A stretch of 26,665 bases of DNA from Aureobasidium sp. EXF-3400 (GCA_024195585.1 SWBL01000504.1:1-26665); one strand, 5' to 3'; numbered from the stretch's first letter, positions 17,266 through 26,665 are shown. The notes: a model not told the origin generated them from the letters alone. Numbers and translations: made by a program.

Positions 17266-17762
17266 ATGACCGGACGTAAGTTGTCACCTAGCTCTTCTCC
17301 AAGATCTACAAGCCTGTCCCCGGCGTCAAAAGTCGTGCTTACGCGCTGGGAAATCGCTCATCTGATCGAATCGCGAGTCTCTGGCATATACTGACGCGTT
17401 GCTCCAGGCGGAAAGGGTGGCAAGGGCCTCGGTGTTGGTGGCAAGCGCCACCGTAGATACCCTCGCGACAACATCCAGGGTATCACTAAACCTGCCATTC
17501 GCCGTCTCGCTCGCCGTGGTGGCGTCAAACGCATCTCAGCAAGTGAGTTGGACCACCCCACCGTATTCAAGGTTGACGTTGACTAACAATGTCCTCAGCC
17601 ATCTATGGAGAGGTTCGCACTACTGTCAAGATTTTGCTCGAGGCAATCCTTCGCGATATTGTGCTGTACACCGAGCACGCAAAGCGCAAGACTGTCACCG
17701 TTCTTGACGTCGTTCACGCCCTCAACCGCCGTGGCACCCCTATCGCCGGCTTTGGACCTTGA
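17266..17762 (+). CDS. Divergent histone H4 variant, three exons
   Basis: Exons 17266-17275, 17408-17542 and 17599-17762 join through GT-AG introns of 132 and 56 nt (donors GTAAGT and GTGAGT; phases fit), giving 102 aa. It starts [12 protein letters not shown] and aligns with H4 along its whole length, with one deleted residue. Compared with canonical fungal H4 as I recall it (numbering without Met), there are about 24 substitutions plus loss of Ala15. Lys12 is Val, Lys20 is Arg, Ile21-Leu22 become Tyr-Pro. In the fold Glu52 is Gly, Gly64 is Ala, Tyr88 is His and Lys91 is Asn, and the C-terminal RTLYGFGG becomes TPIAGFGP. Lys5, Lys8, Lys16, His18, Arg45 and Lys79 remain. The frame is intact, so it is probably a specialised H4 rather than the bulk histone. 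Neurospora has a described variant, hH4v, which may or may not be related. Confidence 0.9.
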
Positions 17763-19091
17763 TCGATGAATATCAAGTCTGAAGGGTCTCGGTACACTCT
17801 GTCCTCGCGGTGGCTCCTTGGTTGCTCCGACTCATGACACCTGCACAACCTGCCTAGAGCGGAATGGCCATGAAGCAAGACCGAGAGAAATCTGATGCTT
17901 GGAACTGCGACCCAAAAGAGTAGCGAGGTCATCACACCGATAGAAAGAAGCCAAACTTTATTATCGTGGTATCAAGATCGTTGATAACCCCACTGCCTCG
18001 TCAATGTCACTCCTGCTGTTTTTCCATTGGAGAGGAAGTTTTTGCACCGTGAACCTGAAACGACTGCCTCTCTCTAATGCCAGAGACGTCGCTCGATGGC
18101 TCCTCATCCATTCAGCGCACGTTGCCGTCAGCGCTTGGAGTGAACCTGGCAGACCCAGCTGCTGACTGTCCTGTAAGTGGGAGGACGTCCTCTCTGACCG
18201 ACAGAGGGTCTGAGCAACGACAAGAGGTCTGCTGGGCGGCAAACAGTTCCACAGTGCTCGATGCCTTGCAGCAAGAGCGCCAGATTGAGCAGTACGGCTC
18301 AGGAGTCATCCCTACAAACTGTACTCGCTAGCCATGGTTCAACAAGCCAGCTTGTGCTTGCGCCCTTGCCATTCAAAGAACCCTCGAACTGTATTGTCCC
18401 GTCTCTTTCTCGCCAGCGGAGGTGCAAGAAGTGGATATCTCTGTAGTCGTTGCTATTTCTGTGACTCAAGAGGGGTCTTCGCGAGCAGCAGTGCTTCTAA
18501 AGTCGTCTGATTGATGGCATCCAGTAGCGCTGTTGAGCTCAGAGGCAGCCCCAGAGCGGTCAATACGCTGAGTATCCGTTCTGAATGCCGAGGAGATTCA
18601 AGGAGCAGGGCAATGGAGAGTTTCGAGAGGTCTTCACCGGCGTTCGCAAGGGCTGCGTGACAATGAGGTGGTCACTGATGACGAAGTTTGAGCGTAGGCC
18701 GCCAGATCAATCGCCGAGCTTTAGCCGAACCAATCAAAGGATCTGCTGCAGCAAATCAGCTAAAGGGAGTTCAGTCTAGCGTTTTAATCCACTACGCACT
18801 CTGCAAGAGGTTGCTGAACATCTCAACACATTCACGCAAGACTCCGAGACCGACATGCCAGCCACAGAATTGTCAAACAGCCAATCTCAGCGACATCAAG
18901 AGCAACGCTGACGACTCTCAATATACCTCTGTACACTGGTGAAAAGAGCATGCGTATCAGTAAGGTTGCGATTAGTACTCCTGCTCGCGCGCAATCTCTC
19001 AGTCAGGTAGCAAAGTCATCGTGAGATGTTCTAGACACTTGCTTCATTCGTTTCTTGCTAGTTCCCTCGGATCTTCATGCTGTGTTGATCA
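17763..19091. other. Intergenic or relic: protein-like fragments, no assignable gene
   Basis: About 1.3 kb between the H4 gene and the SUMO-like gene. On the minus strand several stretches read like protein but in different frames. One, at about 18635-18453, contains EDLSKLSIALLLESP and TALLDAINQTTLEALLLAK. A second, at 18460-18299, contains DIHFLHLRWRERDGTIQF and WLVEPWL. The second continues through a TGA with VLLNLALLLQG, and a third runs at about 18175-17961. The plus strand also has a possible stretch at 18786-18911 (LQEVAEHLNTF...). A degraded gene or an intron-rich short gene is possible. I recognise no family and call no CDS. Confidence 0.3.
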
Positions 19092-19968
19092 CTATACTGC
19101 CGTCCCAGACTCCCTCGGCCCTCCACTTTCTCTGGTCTCCAATCTACCTGTCCCGTTCAAGATGTCGACGTATGTCTTTGAGTCCTCTGGGTCTTTCCCC
19201 ACGTCCTTGCATCTCTTCGCCGCCGCTACTGCCTGCTCGTCATGTTGCGTCGCGAGGCTCTCCCAATCGTCTCGGTCTTTCAAGTCCGGTCGTACTGCGC
19301 AGAGCTGTTCATTGCTTGTCCTTCTCAAACTATCACTGGTCTTAGCAAGATATCTCGACATCTCGGGAGCGGACTTTGCGATAGCGACCTTGAACACGCA
19401 ATGAGAGTTGCCAGATATGTTGTACACGATGCTTTTGCCGACGCTCTCGGTAGGCTTGACGCTCTTGGTAGACTTGACGCTCTCGGCAGGCTCCACACTT
19501 CGGTCGTCCTTGGATGCATCGTCTAATCCGTCTTCGATCACAAAGGTCTGGCTGGCTTCCCGTTCGTAGCGACCTTTGTCGACGACTTCGATGATATCCT
19601 GGTCTTCCATCTCGTACTGTTCTGTCATAAGCAGCTGGACTCCACTCGGACTGATCACTTCGTTGCCCAAGTCCTACCTGATCGGGAGTCTCGTCCTCTC
19701 TCATCCTCTCACCTTCGAAGAAGAAGCGAACGTTCTCTCTCTCCAGGACAATGTGTTCACAGAACGCGTCCATGAGTCGTCCGAGTTTGCATTCGCGGGA
19801 CATCTTGACAAAACAGGCGCTGTACTTGCCACCAACACGTCCACGGACTTTGATGATGATGTACTGATTGTGGCTGGCGGCAGCCATCTCGTTCGTAGCT
19901 GTACGGTCGTCTGTGCGTCCGGATGACAGGTTGGGCTCGGCTTCGGGTGCGGGAGCGTGGTTGGTCAT
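19092..19968 (-). CDS. SUMO-like (Rad60-SLD type) protein with long C-terminal extension
   Basis: Exons 19968-19678 and 19616-19092 join through a 61-nt GT-AG intron; using the acceptor GAACAG the phase fits and the fold is restored across the junction, giving 271 aa. Residues 36-110 are a SUMO-type beta-grasp: YIIIKVRG strand, FVKMSRECKLGRLMDAF helix, then RFFFEGERMREDETPDQ-YEMEDQDIIEVV, the typical SUMO ending. Normal SUMO ends a few residues later in GG, but here about 160 residues follow: a Ser/Lys/Glu linker with three 6-residue repeats, a mixed region, and a Ser/Gly tail. The only diglycine after the fold is at 262-263 (RESGG-PRES). Whether it is ever a modifier is unknown. The start is the ATG of MTNHAPAPEAEP; upstream codons look untranslated. 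Confidence 0.8.
19440..19493. repeat. Three 18-bp tandem units in the SUMO-like gene
   Basis: Three adjacent 18-bp units at 19440, 19458 and 19476 (GACGCTCT-GGTAG-CTT and variants) encode a six-residue Ser/Val/Lys/Glu motif in the linker after the beta-grasp fold. The length keeps the frame, so copy number could vary without breaking the protein. Confidence 0.85.
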
Positions 19969-20716
19969 GATGTGAATGGTCTTCAGAATCGGTGACGATG
20001 GTACTGCTTGAAGATGGAATTGGAGAAGGGTGGACCACGGCGAAGAGAAGTGGCGCAAAGCTCAGTGCGTGGGGTGGGACTCGAGTGATGTGTGAGGCGT
20101 GAACTGATGCTAGGAGTAGTGAGCCTTTGCGCCGTGTCAGTTACCAAGCTGTTGCAAAAGTGGTCTCATGACACACTTGTGAGACTTTCCAAACGACGTG
20201 GGTTGTGCTATTGAGCGGAGTTTGGCAGCGAAGTAGTGATGTTGAACAGTAGCGAAAGATGATGATAAGGTAGGTGTTTGTGCTCGTGTTATCGATTGGA
20301 TCGTCAAGGCGCTGAAGATCTGGTTGTTGGTAGTGAGTGTGTCATGTTGTGGCACCCGGTCTCCAAGACTGACTCTAAGGTAACAAAACCATGCTTCACT
20401 TCAGCATCATCTCGCTTTCTTCCACTAGTCACTTCTTGCTTCTTTGAACTCTGTGCACTCCAGCCATCTGTACTACGCCTGTCCATCAGAGCAGTGTGCC
20501 GCGTCATCAGTTCGGTGCGCCTTCTTCCACCTCGCACTCTCGAACTGCCTCTCACACATCCAACCCACCTCGCTCCATCAGCCCAATCCACGTCAGATCC
20601 ACCGTCACCGCGCTTACCAGCTGGCTGTGCTCGACTCAGTCGCTTCAATCACACCTCAGTCGCCCACGGCCCACGTGCAGTTCCCCCAGCATTTCGGTGA
20701 CAACAAGTCGAGTGCC
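19969..20716. promoter_or_regulatory. Divergent promoter region, SUMO-like and F-box genes
   Basis: About 750 bases between two divergent start codons. The part just before the plus-strand start is CT- and CA-rich, like a fungal 5' leader; the frame there is open upstream to an ATG at 20444 but has low-complexity content. No other feature was seen. Confidence 0.4.
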
Positions 20717-21787
20717 ATGGCTCACACTCCCGAGATCATCGTCGACGAGGATGCCGTCAAGCGCAGATTCGACATGGACGGCGATACCACCTGCTCGCTC
20801 AGCATCGCTGAGCTCGTTGCAAGCGCCTTTGTTCTCTGCCGCGCTGGCACTCTCAGTCAGAGCGAGATCGAGAACTGCATTCGTGATCATCATCCATACT
20901 TTGGCCGTGGTTTGGCCTCTGGTGACGATGCACGCGACCAAGCCATTCGGAAGCTCCCGGACAACGTGGTCGACTACACTCATCTCTTCACGGCACCTCT
21001 TTCCATCAGCGAGCGCTCCGACGGAGACATGGCAGTCTCAAAGTCTCCTGGAAGTGTCTACAATCTGCTCAAGGGATCCATCCAGGGCGGCTCCTCAAGC
21101 GTGTATCAAGCCAAGTCATCTGAGCCTGGCTGCTTTCCGTTCCACAAGTTGCCCGATGAGCTCAAACTCATGGTCTTCCACCGCCTCTGCACCTACCCGG
21201 GCTATCGACTGAGCTTTGAGTCTTGTGGTCAGACTCCCATGTTCGCCTATCCCATCACCTCCGCAGCAGACGGCTGGATCGACGAAGCCGCCTGGTCTTG
21301 GATCCCTTCGCTGGCGGATCTACTCGCTCCTCTGCTTCTCTGCAACAAGCACTTCAACAGCCTCGCCTGCCAGACCTTCTACGGTCACAACGACTTCCAG
21401 TGCAGTGATCTTGCGACACTGAACTGGTTCTTGGAGATCATGGGTCCCGAAGGTCGTCAGTCCGTCAAGCGCATCACCGTCCGCTACCACCGCCTCAAGG
21501 AGGCCCAGAAGCTCGTCGAGATGATCAAAGAATGCACCTCCCTCAAGAGCCTGACTCTGATCTTCAAGATCAATCACAAGCAGAACGGTAACATGGAGAT
21601 CAGTGACAACAAAGGCCATGGCAAGTTCACCTACAACGAACCATCTGCCATCCCAGGTCTGAAGGGGTTGAAGTCGATCTTCATGCCTGAGAAGCCCAAT
21701 GTGGTGAAGATTTCAGCTTGTCCAACTAGCCAGTGTGTGCAAAAGGTGAAGGCTTACATGTATGAATGTGTGAGCAGCTTGAACTGA
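20717..21787 (+). CDS. F-box protein
   Basis: Single-exon gene of 356 aa. The chosen start (20717, context GCCATGG) is the first ATG that begins protein-like sequence; the open codons upstream are Ser/Pro/His-rich and look untranslated. The N-terminal part (1-100) is acidic and helical, with repeated Glu/Asp motifs. An F-box-like segment is at about 141-165 (FPFHKLPDELKLMVFHRLC), followed by hydrophobic segments with LLLCNKHFNSLACQTFYGHNDFQC, a motif seen in many fungal F-box families where a substrate-side domain begins. The C-terminal part has a KRITVRYH...LKSLTLIF leucine-rich-like strand pair and then a Lys/Ser-rich end. It probably acts as a substrate adaptor of an SCF ubiquitin ligase. 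The frame is complete, unlike the F-box gene at 13598. Confidence 0.75.
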   Translation: MAHTPEIIVDEDAVKRRFDMDGDTTCSLSIAELVASAFVLCRAGTLSQSEIENCIRDHHPYFGRGLASGDDARDQAIRKLPDNVVDYTHLFTAPLSISERSDGDMAVSKSPGSVYNLLKGSIQGGSSSVYQAKSSEPGCFPFHKLPDELKLMVFHRLCTYPGYRLSFESCGQTPMFAYPITSAADGWIDEAAWSWIPSLADLLAPLLLCNKHFNSLACQTFYGHNDFQCSDLATLNWFLEIMGPEGRQSVKRITVRYHRLKEAQKLVEMIKECTSLKSLTLIFKINHKQNGNMEISDNKGHGKFTYNEPSAIPGLKGLKSIFMPEKPNVVKISACPTSQCVQKVKAYMYECVSSLN

Positions 21788-22282
21788 ACTATGATGTTGA
21801 GGAGGGGTTCGCAAGTCATGTAAAGTATCGAGTTCGAAGATGAGATCGAGAGGGACAGTCCGAGATGGTGGAAGAGTCAGAGACCCCGGTTGTTTGAAGT
21901 TGATGCAAGACTCGTGCATGATTCAACCTCATGAAGAGGCAGCAGGAAGTCGGATGTTCTCACATGGTTTCGAGGTGCTCAAGAGGGATTGTCCGCACAT
22001 GTCGATCAAGTAGATAAGATGGAGTCTAACTCCATGTTCGCTCAATCAAGACCTACCACTGTTACAGTATACTACCATGTTGCGGGCGCTGGAGGCCTCT
22101 GTAGTTGCACAAGTCACCTTTGCGAGTAGCAGACAGCTAGTTATGTCGCTGAAACATAGTGACCGAGGCCAGATCTACCATGAAGCTATTGACGTTTGTT
22201 AATCTGCCCTGTACGCATCCGCAGTCGAGCAAAACACTACTAAGAAGCTTCCGGGTAGCTGAGAAGGTTTATTATATGCCTA
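21788..22282. other. Intergenic between the F-box gene and the retroelement fragment
   Basis: About 500 bases with no frame of family character. It should contain the terminator of the F-box gene. No long terminal repeat was identified here, although the copia fragment would be expected to continue in this direction. Confidence 0.35.
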
Positions 22283-23348
22283 TTACATTTTTTTTGCGTC
22301 TGGTGAATTTCTATCACTTTCCACTACTTGATCTTCCCGAGACATCACTATCCACGGCCGTGAGCTAACCGCTGGTGACTTGACCGTCATCAGGATGGAT
22401 GAAGAAGTTTGCTCGTGGTCTTTGAGATTTGTCGGTGTTTTTTTTGCGAAGTTCAGGATGTTTGATCCAGCACTTGTCTTCTGCGTGGGTTTCCATCTTG
22501 TCGTAACAAGGAAGGTGGCGGTTGGCATGCTTGTCGATACGTCCACTTTGACGACGCTAATCTCTGGGGCGGGTGGTTATCTTTGGAAACCGTGCTTCAG
22601 CAATGAGAGTTGGCTGTACAGCTCCTTGATAGTATTGGGCAGGGAAGGCGTACCCGCCAAAAAGTTCCAACGTATGATAAATGGAAGGAAAGTAGATGGG
22701 AGACTCCGAAGAACCTTGGCAATAACCTGATCGATCGCTTTGTAAGAGAAGTATGTTGTTGAGAAAGGAGGCAACGGTGTCCTTCTTGGTGGACTTGATT
22801 TCTTCGATGTTGGCAAGGGCAACACCGAGCGCACGAGTGTTGCTCATTTGAAAGATGGATTCAATTTCCAGGAAAGCCTTGTGAGGGTCGGCGATGTCTG
22901 CAATGATGTCTCGGATGGCAGGGTCGACCGACATTGCTAGAAGACCTCTGGCCTGGCGGATACGAGCATCTCGTTTCTCAAACTCATCGAGATCAAGGCG
23001 ATAGTCGACAATGGCGAACTTGAAGTCCGCGATCACTTCTTTATATGCTTCTGATGCTCTGGTGGGAAGGATGACGCCGTTCTTGAATTCCTCGTCAGGC
23101 GTCTCAGTCTCAGGATCGGCGGCTCTTTTGGTTTGACTCCTAGTGTTTTGAAGAGAGATTGTTGCGACCTGCGGCTTGGTAGGACGACGAAGACGCTCGA
23201 GAGCTTCTTCGTATCCGGAGAGGAGAGACCAGAGGTTTCTGGATTCGGCAACTGGTTTCAAGCAGCGGATCCAACGAACATAGTCCCCCTGACCCTTCAA
23301 GGTTACTATATAAGCGGCGTGGGGTACGGAGGACAAAGATGACGCCAT
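22283..23348 (-). mobile_element. Decayed Ty1/copia retrotransposon fragment (gag only)
   Basis: On the minus strand an ATG at 23348 begins a copia-type gag (UBN2/DUF4219-like): GDYVRWIRCLKPV, then SEAYKEVIADFKFAIVDYRL, SVDPAIRDIIADI and IFQMSNTRALGVALANIEE. The frame shifts once near 22735-22745 (VIAKVLRSLP and WNFLAGTPSLPNTIKELYSQLS continue in another frame). A later frame change leads into a defective zinc knuckle (CYDKMETHAEDKCW) near 22490, where one Cys is lost, and then perhaps a damaged protease active site near 22340. No reverse transcriptase, integrase or LTR was found. It is a truncated relic of a fungal element, not an active copy. Confidence 0.75.
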
Positions 23349-24385
23349 GGTTTGTTAGAGCGGTGATAAGTGACAGAGTGCTCAATCCTCAGAGGACTAC
23401 AGGAACTGGCTACTTCTATATACTGATCTTTCATACAAAGAAAGCTAGCAAACAGCGTAGCTATGCAAGGTCAAAGCTTCTGGCACAAGTCTGTTCAGGC
23501 ACATTCGAATTATCTATACCACTGCGGCTTCCGTTTCTTTGATGGCTCAAGCAACAAGCATGGTGTATGTATATTAGTGGCAAGCCGATTATAGTTACCT
23601 TGATTGAAACCCGCGTCCCGTTTGATCAGGTTTAGTTATTTTCCTCATTCTTGCATCCCTTGTGCAGTTCGCACATCCATCAACACCTTTTGTGGTTGAA
23701 CCATCGCCGCGCCACCCACCGCACGGCGTCATTCTAAAGACGCCGCCATCATACCGTTACCTCATTACTCGAGCATTCTTCTTTCGAGTGCACGAGGACA
23801 TCTACTGTATCACCACTGAGAAGCTTGATGGTTGCTCCGGCTTCCTCTTCGCTCTACCACAAGAGTCAGTTCACTTGGCTATGACCACTTCAGCATTCGA
23901 GTAGAGATAAGTCTTCGAGATCATGGGCTTCGTCGACCGCACGGACAGCTCTGCAATCCGGACCATAAGTCTTCTCCTCGGACCAGCGAGCAGCACTCTT
24001 CTTTCCTTCCGGATCCATCGTCTCCCCAGAACTTAGTTTCATGGCCCAGTATGGAAGATAGGGGTAGTGGTATCATATAGGGTGTGTAAGAAGGACCACT
24101 TCATTCTGACAATAAAGCTCGTTTCAAGATTCTGCCTGTTTACTCACTCGCAGTATTTCTTGTACAATCGTTTCTCTCATAGATAAGTGGGAGAGACAAA
24201 CAGCTCCGCTCGCTAGTTTGGACACTATTTGAGAGTCTTTAATGGATGTCTTTAGCTAGATCACTTTTTGAGTCAAAGATCAGCGCAACTTAGATTAAAA
24301 CACAACCGGAAAAAAATGGTGGACAACAGATAGGACCTCACTTTCACCTTTTCTTTGACATCCACCAGCCGACAGATTCTGAACC
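23349..24385. other. Intergenic between the gag fragment and the large hypothetical gene
   Basis: About 1 kb. Short open frames occur (for example 23662-23904) but none has family character. The 5' LTR and primer site of the copia element would be expected just right of 23348. I could not recognise them, so they may be lost or too diverged. Confidence 0.4.
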
Positions 24386-26407
24386 TTACTGCAACAACTT
24401 GTCGCTATATCGCAAGCAGGCTTGACCTACGATATCTGCCTTCTGCTGCCTGTAACTGCGTAAGACACTCTTGTAATCGTCGGTTTGACAGGATTTAGTC
24501 TGTGATCGTTTCACTAACAAAGACAGTTGGGATAGGGACGAGAAGTACTCCATATCCGCTTTTGGATGCATCTCGTACAACCAGGTAGTCAATGTGAGTA
24601 GATCGGTCGCGATGTCGCGATCGGTATCAAGGCCTCCGTGGGAACATATTGTCGACCCTTGCCTGGTACAATGGTCAATCAAGGCGGACGTACAAGCCAC
24701 ACGATCAGCGGTAACATCCCCATAACAAGTGCTGTGGTTGATAGCGGTGGCAAGTCTCAAGAGCTTCACTTCGAGAACATGGTGTGCGTCAGGACAATGT
24801 TTCCAGGCTTCCAAAAGCCACGAGGACAGGAGAGATGCCCTTTGCGGCAACGAACACGAATCGCGATCCGCTGTTACCTGGCCTGGTTCGGTCTGTACAT
24901 CGTGGTAAGTCAGGCTGTCTGCCACAGTGGATGAAAGGACGTCATAAGATCCATGCATTGCGTGGGAGCTCGTGCGAAACAGCCGATTGGCGGGTCTCGC
25001 CATCTCGCTGTCCGAAGATTGCGACAGCCTACGTTTTCTCGTTGGCGAGTCTGCCATCTGGCTGGTTATGTCCCATGGAGTGCCAGCAAAGGTTGGGGCG
25101 GCGTTGCCGGGGTCAGTTGCAGGCACCTCCACACGTGCGAATGACTTCTCGCTTGTCATCCGAGCTAGATCGCAGTTTCGCCCTAGAGCAGAACAGTTGG
25201 TGGAGCTTGTTAGTCTATCATGGCCTATCGACATGACCGGTTCGCAACTTAAATAGCCCGGAAACCCAGACAGAAACGTAGCAATATAGTCATGCGAAGA
25301 TGTTGGTGCTGGAGTTGTGGGATCCCTCAACGGCGAAGTAGGTAACATCCTACCGTGGTTGAGGCGGGTGATCGTTGCAGGACCAGGAGAACCACGACTA
25401 GCAGGAGCAGCGGCGCTAGCATGTTGGTATGTGATATCATGAAGAGGCGAGTTGAGCTCGGCATGAGTGGAATAAGGCGGCGCGGTGGACGGAAGATCTG
25501 GAGAAGTGCGCAATGAGTGATCTCCAGTCCATGCTAGACCTGCTTGAAGTGGTGCCTGGTGTCTAGACTGTGGACACAGCGGCTTCCCAAAGCTAGGCGC
25601 TCGTGGTTCGTATGGGGGAGGGCCAAACACATCGTATGACTTGTTCACAGGCTCAGCATCCTTACGGGCAGCGACCGCATACTTTTTAACCAAGCCCTGT
25701 TCACGCCAACCCTGCTCCACCCACATGTCTATACAGCCGGATTGTTTGCTGGAATACAGTTTCTCGAGGATGACCGAAGGGGTGACTGCCATACCAGCTT
25801 GGATCTTGCATAAGTTCTGGATCGCAGCTGAGGTCGCTTCATCGTAGTTCGCAAAAAGCTCGAATCGCGTGGACTCAGAGAGACTTTTAAGTTTGCGCAG
25901 CAATGCCATCTGTTGATTTGTCGCATTTGCCTGGCGTTTGTACTGTGGCATTATCACATAGCTCCTCAGGGAACCGATCTCGAACGACATCCTTAGGAGC
26001 TTGCACTTTCCAGACTTGTCGTCGGCTGGCTTATTGGATACGATGTTTGGGAGCTGCTTAGTGAATTCGTCGTACTCACCACAAGCGCTTTTCAGGGTGA
26101 GTGTCTCAGCTGGGACCACAAGAAACATGAGGCGACCTGTTTTGTTGTTCTTGTTTCGCGACCGTTTGGCACCGATCCAGATAGCCAACGCAACGAAGAG
26201 GTTGCTCAATTTTTGGTCAACTCCGATCCAGAGTCGAAATATGTCGCTGCAACTGTTTCGGTCTGAAACCTGTCCAAGCGAATCCTTCTCTTTTGTCGTA
26301 GAATCCTCGAAGACAGCAACAACGGGCTGGTCTCTGACAACCAGCGACAGCGGATCGTCCGTCTCGAGCGTAAGGGCCAATCCTTCAATCTGAATCTCGG
26401 CGGTCAT
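24386..26407 (-). CDS. Large hypothetical protein with PPPY motif and basic patch
   Basis: Single-exon frame of 673 aa, start at the first ATG (MTAEIQIEGLAL, preceded by CTTCACC). The N-terminal part (1-235) is folded in character: hydrophobic strands such as RLMFLVVPAE and YVIMPQYKRQA, then helices through about 165-240 (RFELFANYDEATSAAI, VILEKLYSSK). At 263-266 it has PPPY, the kind of motif bound by WW-domain proteins such as Rsp5-type ubiquitin ligases. Residues 265-475 are Ser/Pro/Thr-rich and look disordered, with a basic TRKRRL patch (456-461) that could act in nuclear import. The C-terminal 150 residues are again helical. I do not recognise the family and assign no function. No intron is needed. 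Confidence 0.65.
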   Translation of the reverse strand: MTAEIQIEGLALTLETDDPLSLVVRDQPVVAVFEDSTTKEKDSLGQVSDRNSCSDIFRLWIGVDQKLSNLFVALAIWIGAKRSRNKNNKTGRLMFLVVPAETLTLKSACGEYDEFTKQLPNIVSNKPADDKSGKCKLLRMSFEIGSLRSYVIMPQYKRQANATNQQMALLRKLKSLSESTRFELFANYDEATSAAIQNLCKIQAGMAVTPSVILEKLYSSKQSGCIDMWVEQGWREQGLVKKYAVAARKDAEPVNKSYDVFGPPPYEPRAPSFGKPLCPQSRHQAPLQAGLAWTGDHSLRTSPDLPSTAPPYSTHAELNSPLHDITYQHASAAAPASRGSPGPATITRLNHGRMLPTSPLRDPTTPAPTSSHDYIATFLSGFPGYLSCEPVMSIGHDRLTSSTNCSALGRNCDLARMTSEKSFARVEVPATDPGNAAPTFAGTPWDITSQMADSPTRKRRLSQSSDSEMARPANRLFRTSSHAMHGSYDVLSSTVADSLTYHDVQTEPGQVTADRDSCSLPQRASLLSSWLLEAWKHCPDAHHVLEVKLLRLATAINHSTCYGDVTADRVACTSALIDHCTRQGSTICSHGGLDTDRDIATDLLTLTTWLYEMHPKADMEYFSSLSQLSLLVKRSQTKSCQTDDYKSVLRSYRQQKADIVGQACLRYSDKLLQ

Positions 26408-26424
26408 GGTGAAGTACTACTGAA

Positions 26425-26665
26425 GTCAGTGCTCTGAGCTAATCAGGCTGGAAAGGAATACCTCGTCCCGCACTGTCAGAGACGAACATGCGAACCCACC
26501 CACCCAGGCTTCTTGATGGACCAAAGAGCAGCCTTGACTCTGTTGAGGATATCGCAGTGTGCCGGGAAAGACTAACCACAACACACGCTGCCGTGGTATC
26601 TGCACGGGTCGGAGGCCACGGTCGCAATGGTGTCCGAATCGACAGGAATATGGTCGGAAGGCGTC
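26425..26665 (-). CDS. Possible 3' part of a gene from beyond the right edge
   Basis: On the minus strand the last 240 bases have more than one open frame. In one, PSDHIPVDSDTIATVASDPC is followed, after a possible intron with a GT donor near 26585, by ILNRVKAALWSIKKPGW. That style occurs in some fungal NLR or lipase-type proteins, but the piece is too short to be sure. Another frame stays open from the edge to about 26425. It may be the end of a gene whose body lies to the right. The direction and any link to the 673-aa gene are uncertain. Confidence 0.25.

Overview
The window looks like nuclear DNA of a filamentous ascomycete, probably a dothideomycete (this placement is an inference). The genes carry short GT-AG introns of about 44-130 nt on both strands, and the protein families are fungal: a NACHT/ankyrin NLR, HNH_2 nuclease, F-box proteins, a two-intron histone H4 and a copia gag remnant. 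There are no operons or Shine-Dalgarno sites, and I saw no convincing tRNA, rRNA or CRISPR.

Left part (1-5400). A Cys/His-rich gene runs off the left edge on the minus strand. Next come a BRCT-domain protein (minus), a two-exon HNH_2 nuclease (plus), and a DUF7587-like protein (minus).

Centre-left (5412-9509, minus). A fungal NLR reads as nucleoside phosphorylase, NACHT, then ankyrin repeats. One intron joins the first two domains. A single in-frame TAA then sits inside the conserved motif that ends the NACHT region, and it separates the sensor half from eight near-identical 33-residue ankyrin units. About 1.9 kb of gene-poor, partly AT-rich DNA with an 11-bp minisatellite follows.

Centre (11435-16608). 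A four-exon conserved hypothetical gene (minus) diverges from an F-box gene (plus) whose frame is interrupted by one TGA, either a nonsense change or a small intron. A charged hypothetical protein (minus) follows.

Right part. A three-exon gene encodes a strongly divergent histone H4 that lacks Lys12 and Lys20. Downstream is about 1.3 kb holding protein-like fragments on the minus strand. A SUMO-like beta-grasp protein with a long C-terminal extension (minus) diverges from an intact F-box gene (plus). A decayed Ty1/copia gag fragment, a large hypothetical protein (minus) and a possible partial gene at the right edge complete the window.

The NLR, HNH_2, DUF7587, F-box and retroelement content is typical of a fast-evolving accessory neighbourhood. 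The points of greatest interest are the broken NLR with its homogenised repeat array, the divergent H4, and the SUMO-like protein whose only diglycine lies far from the fold.
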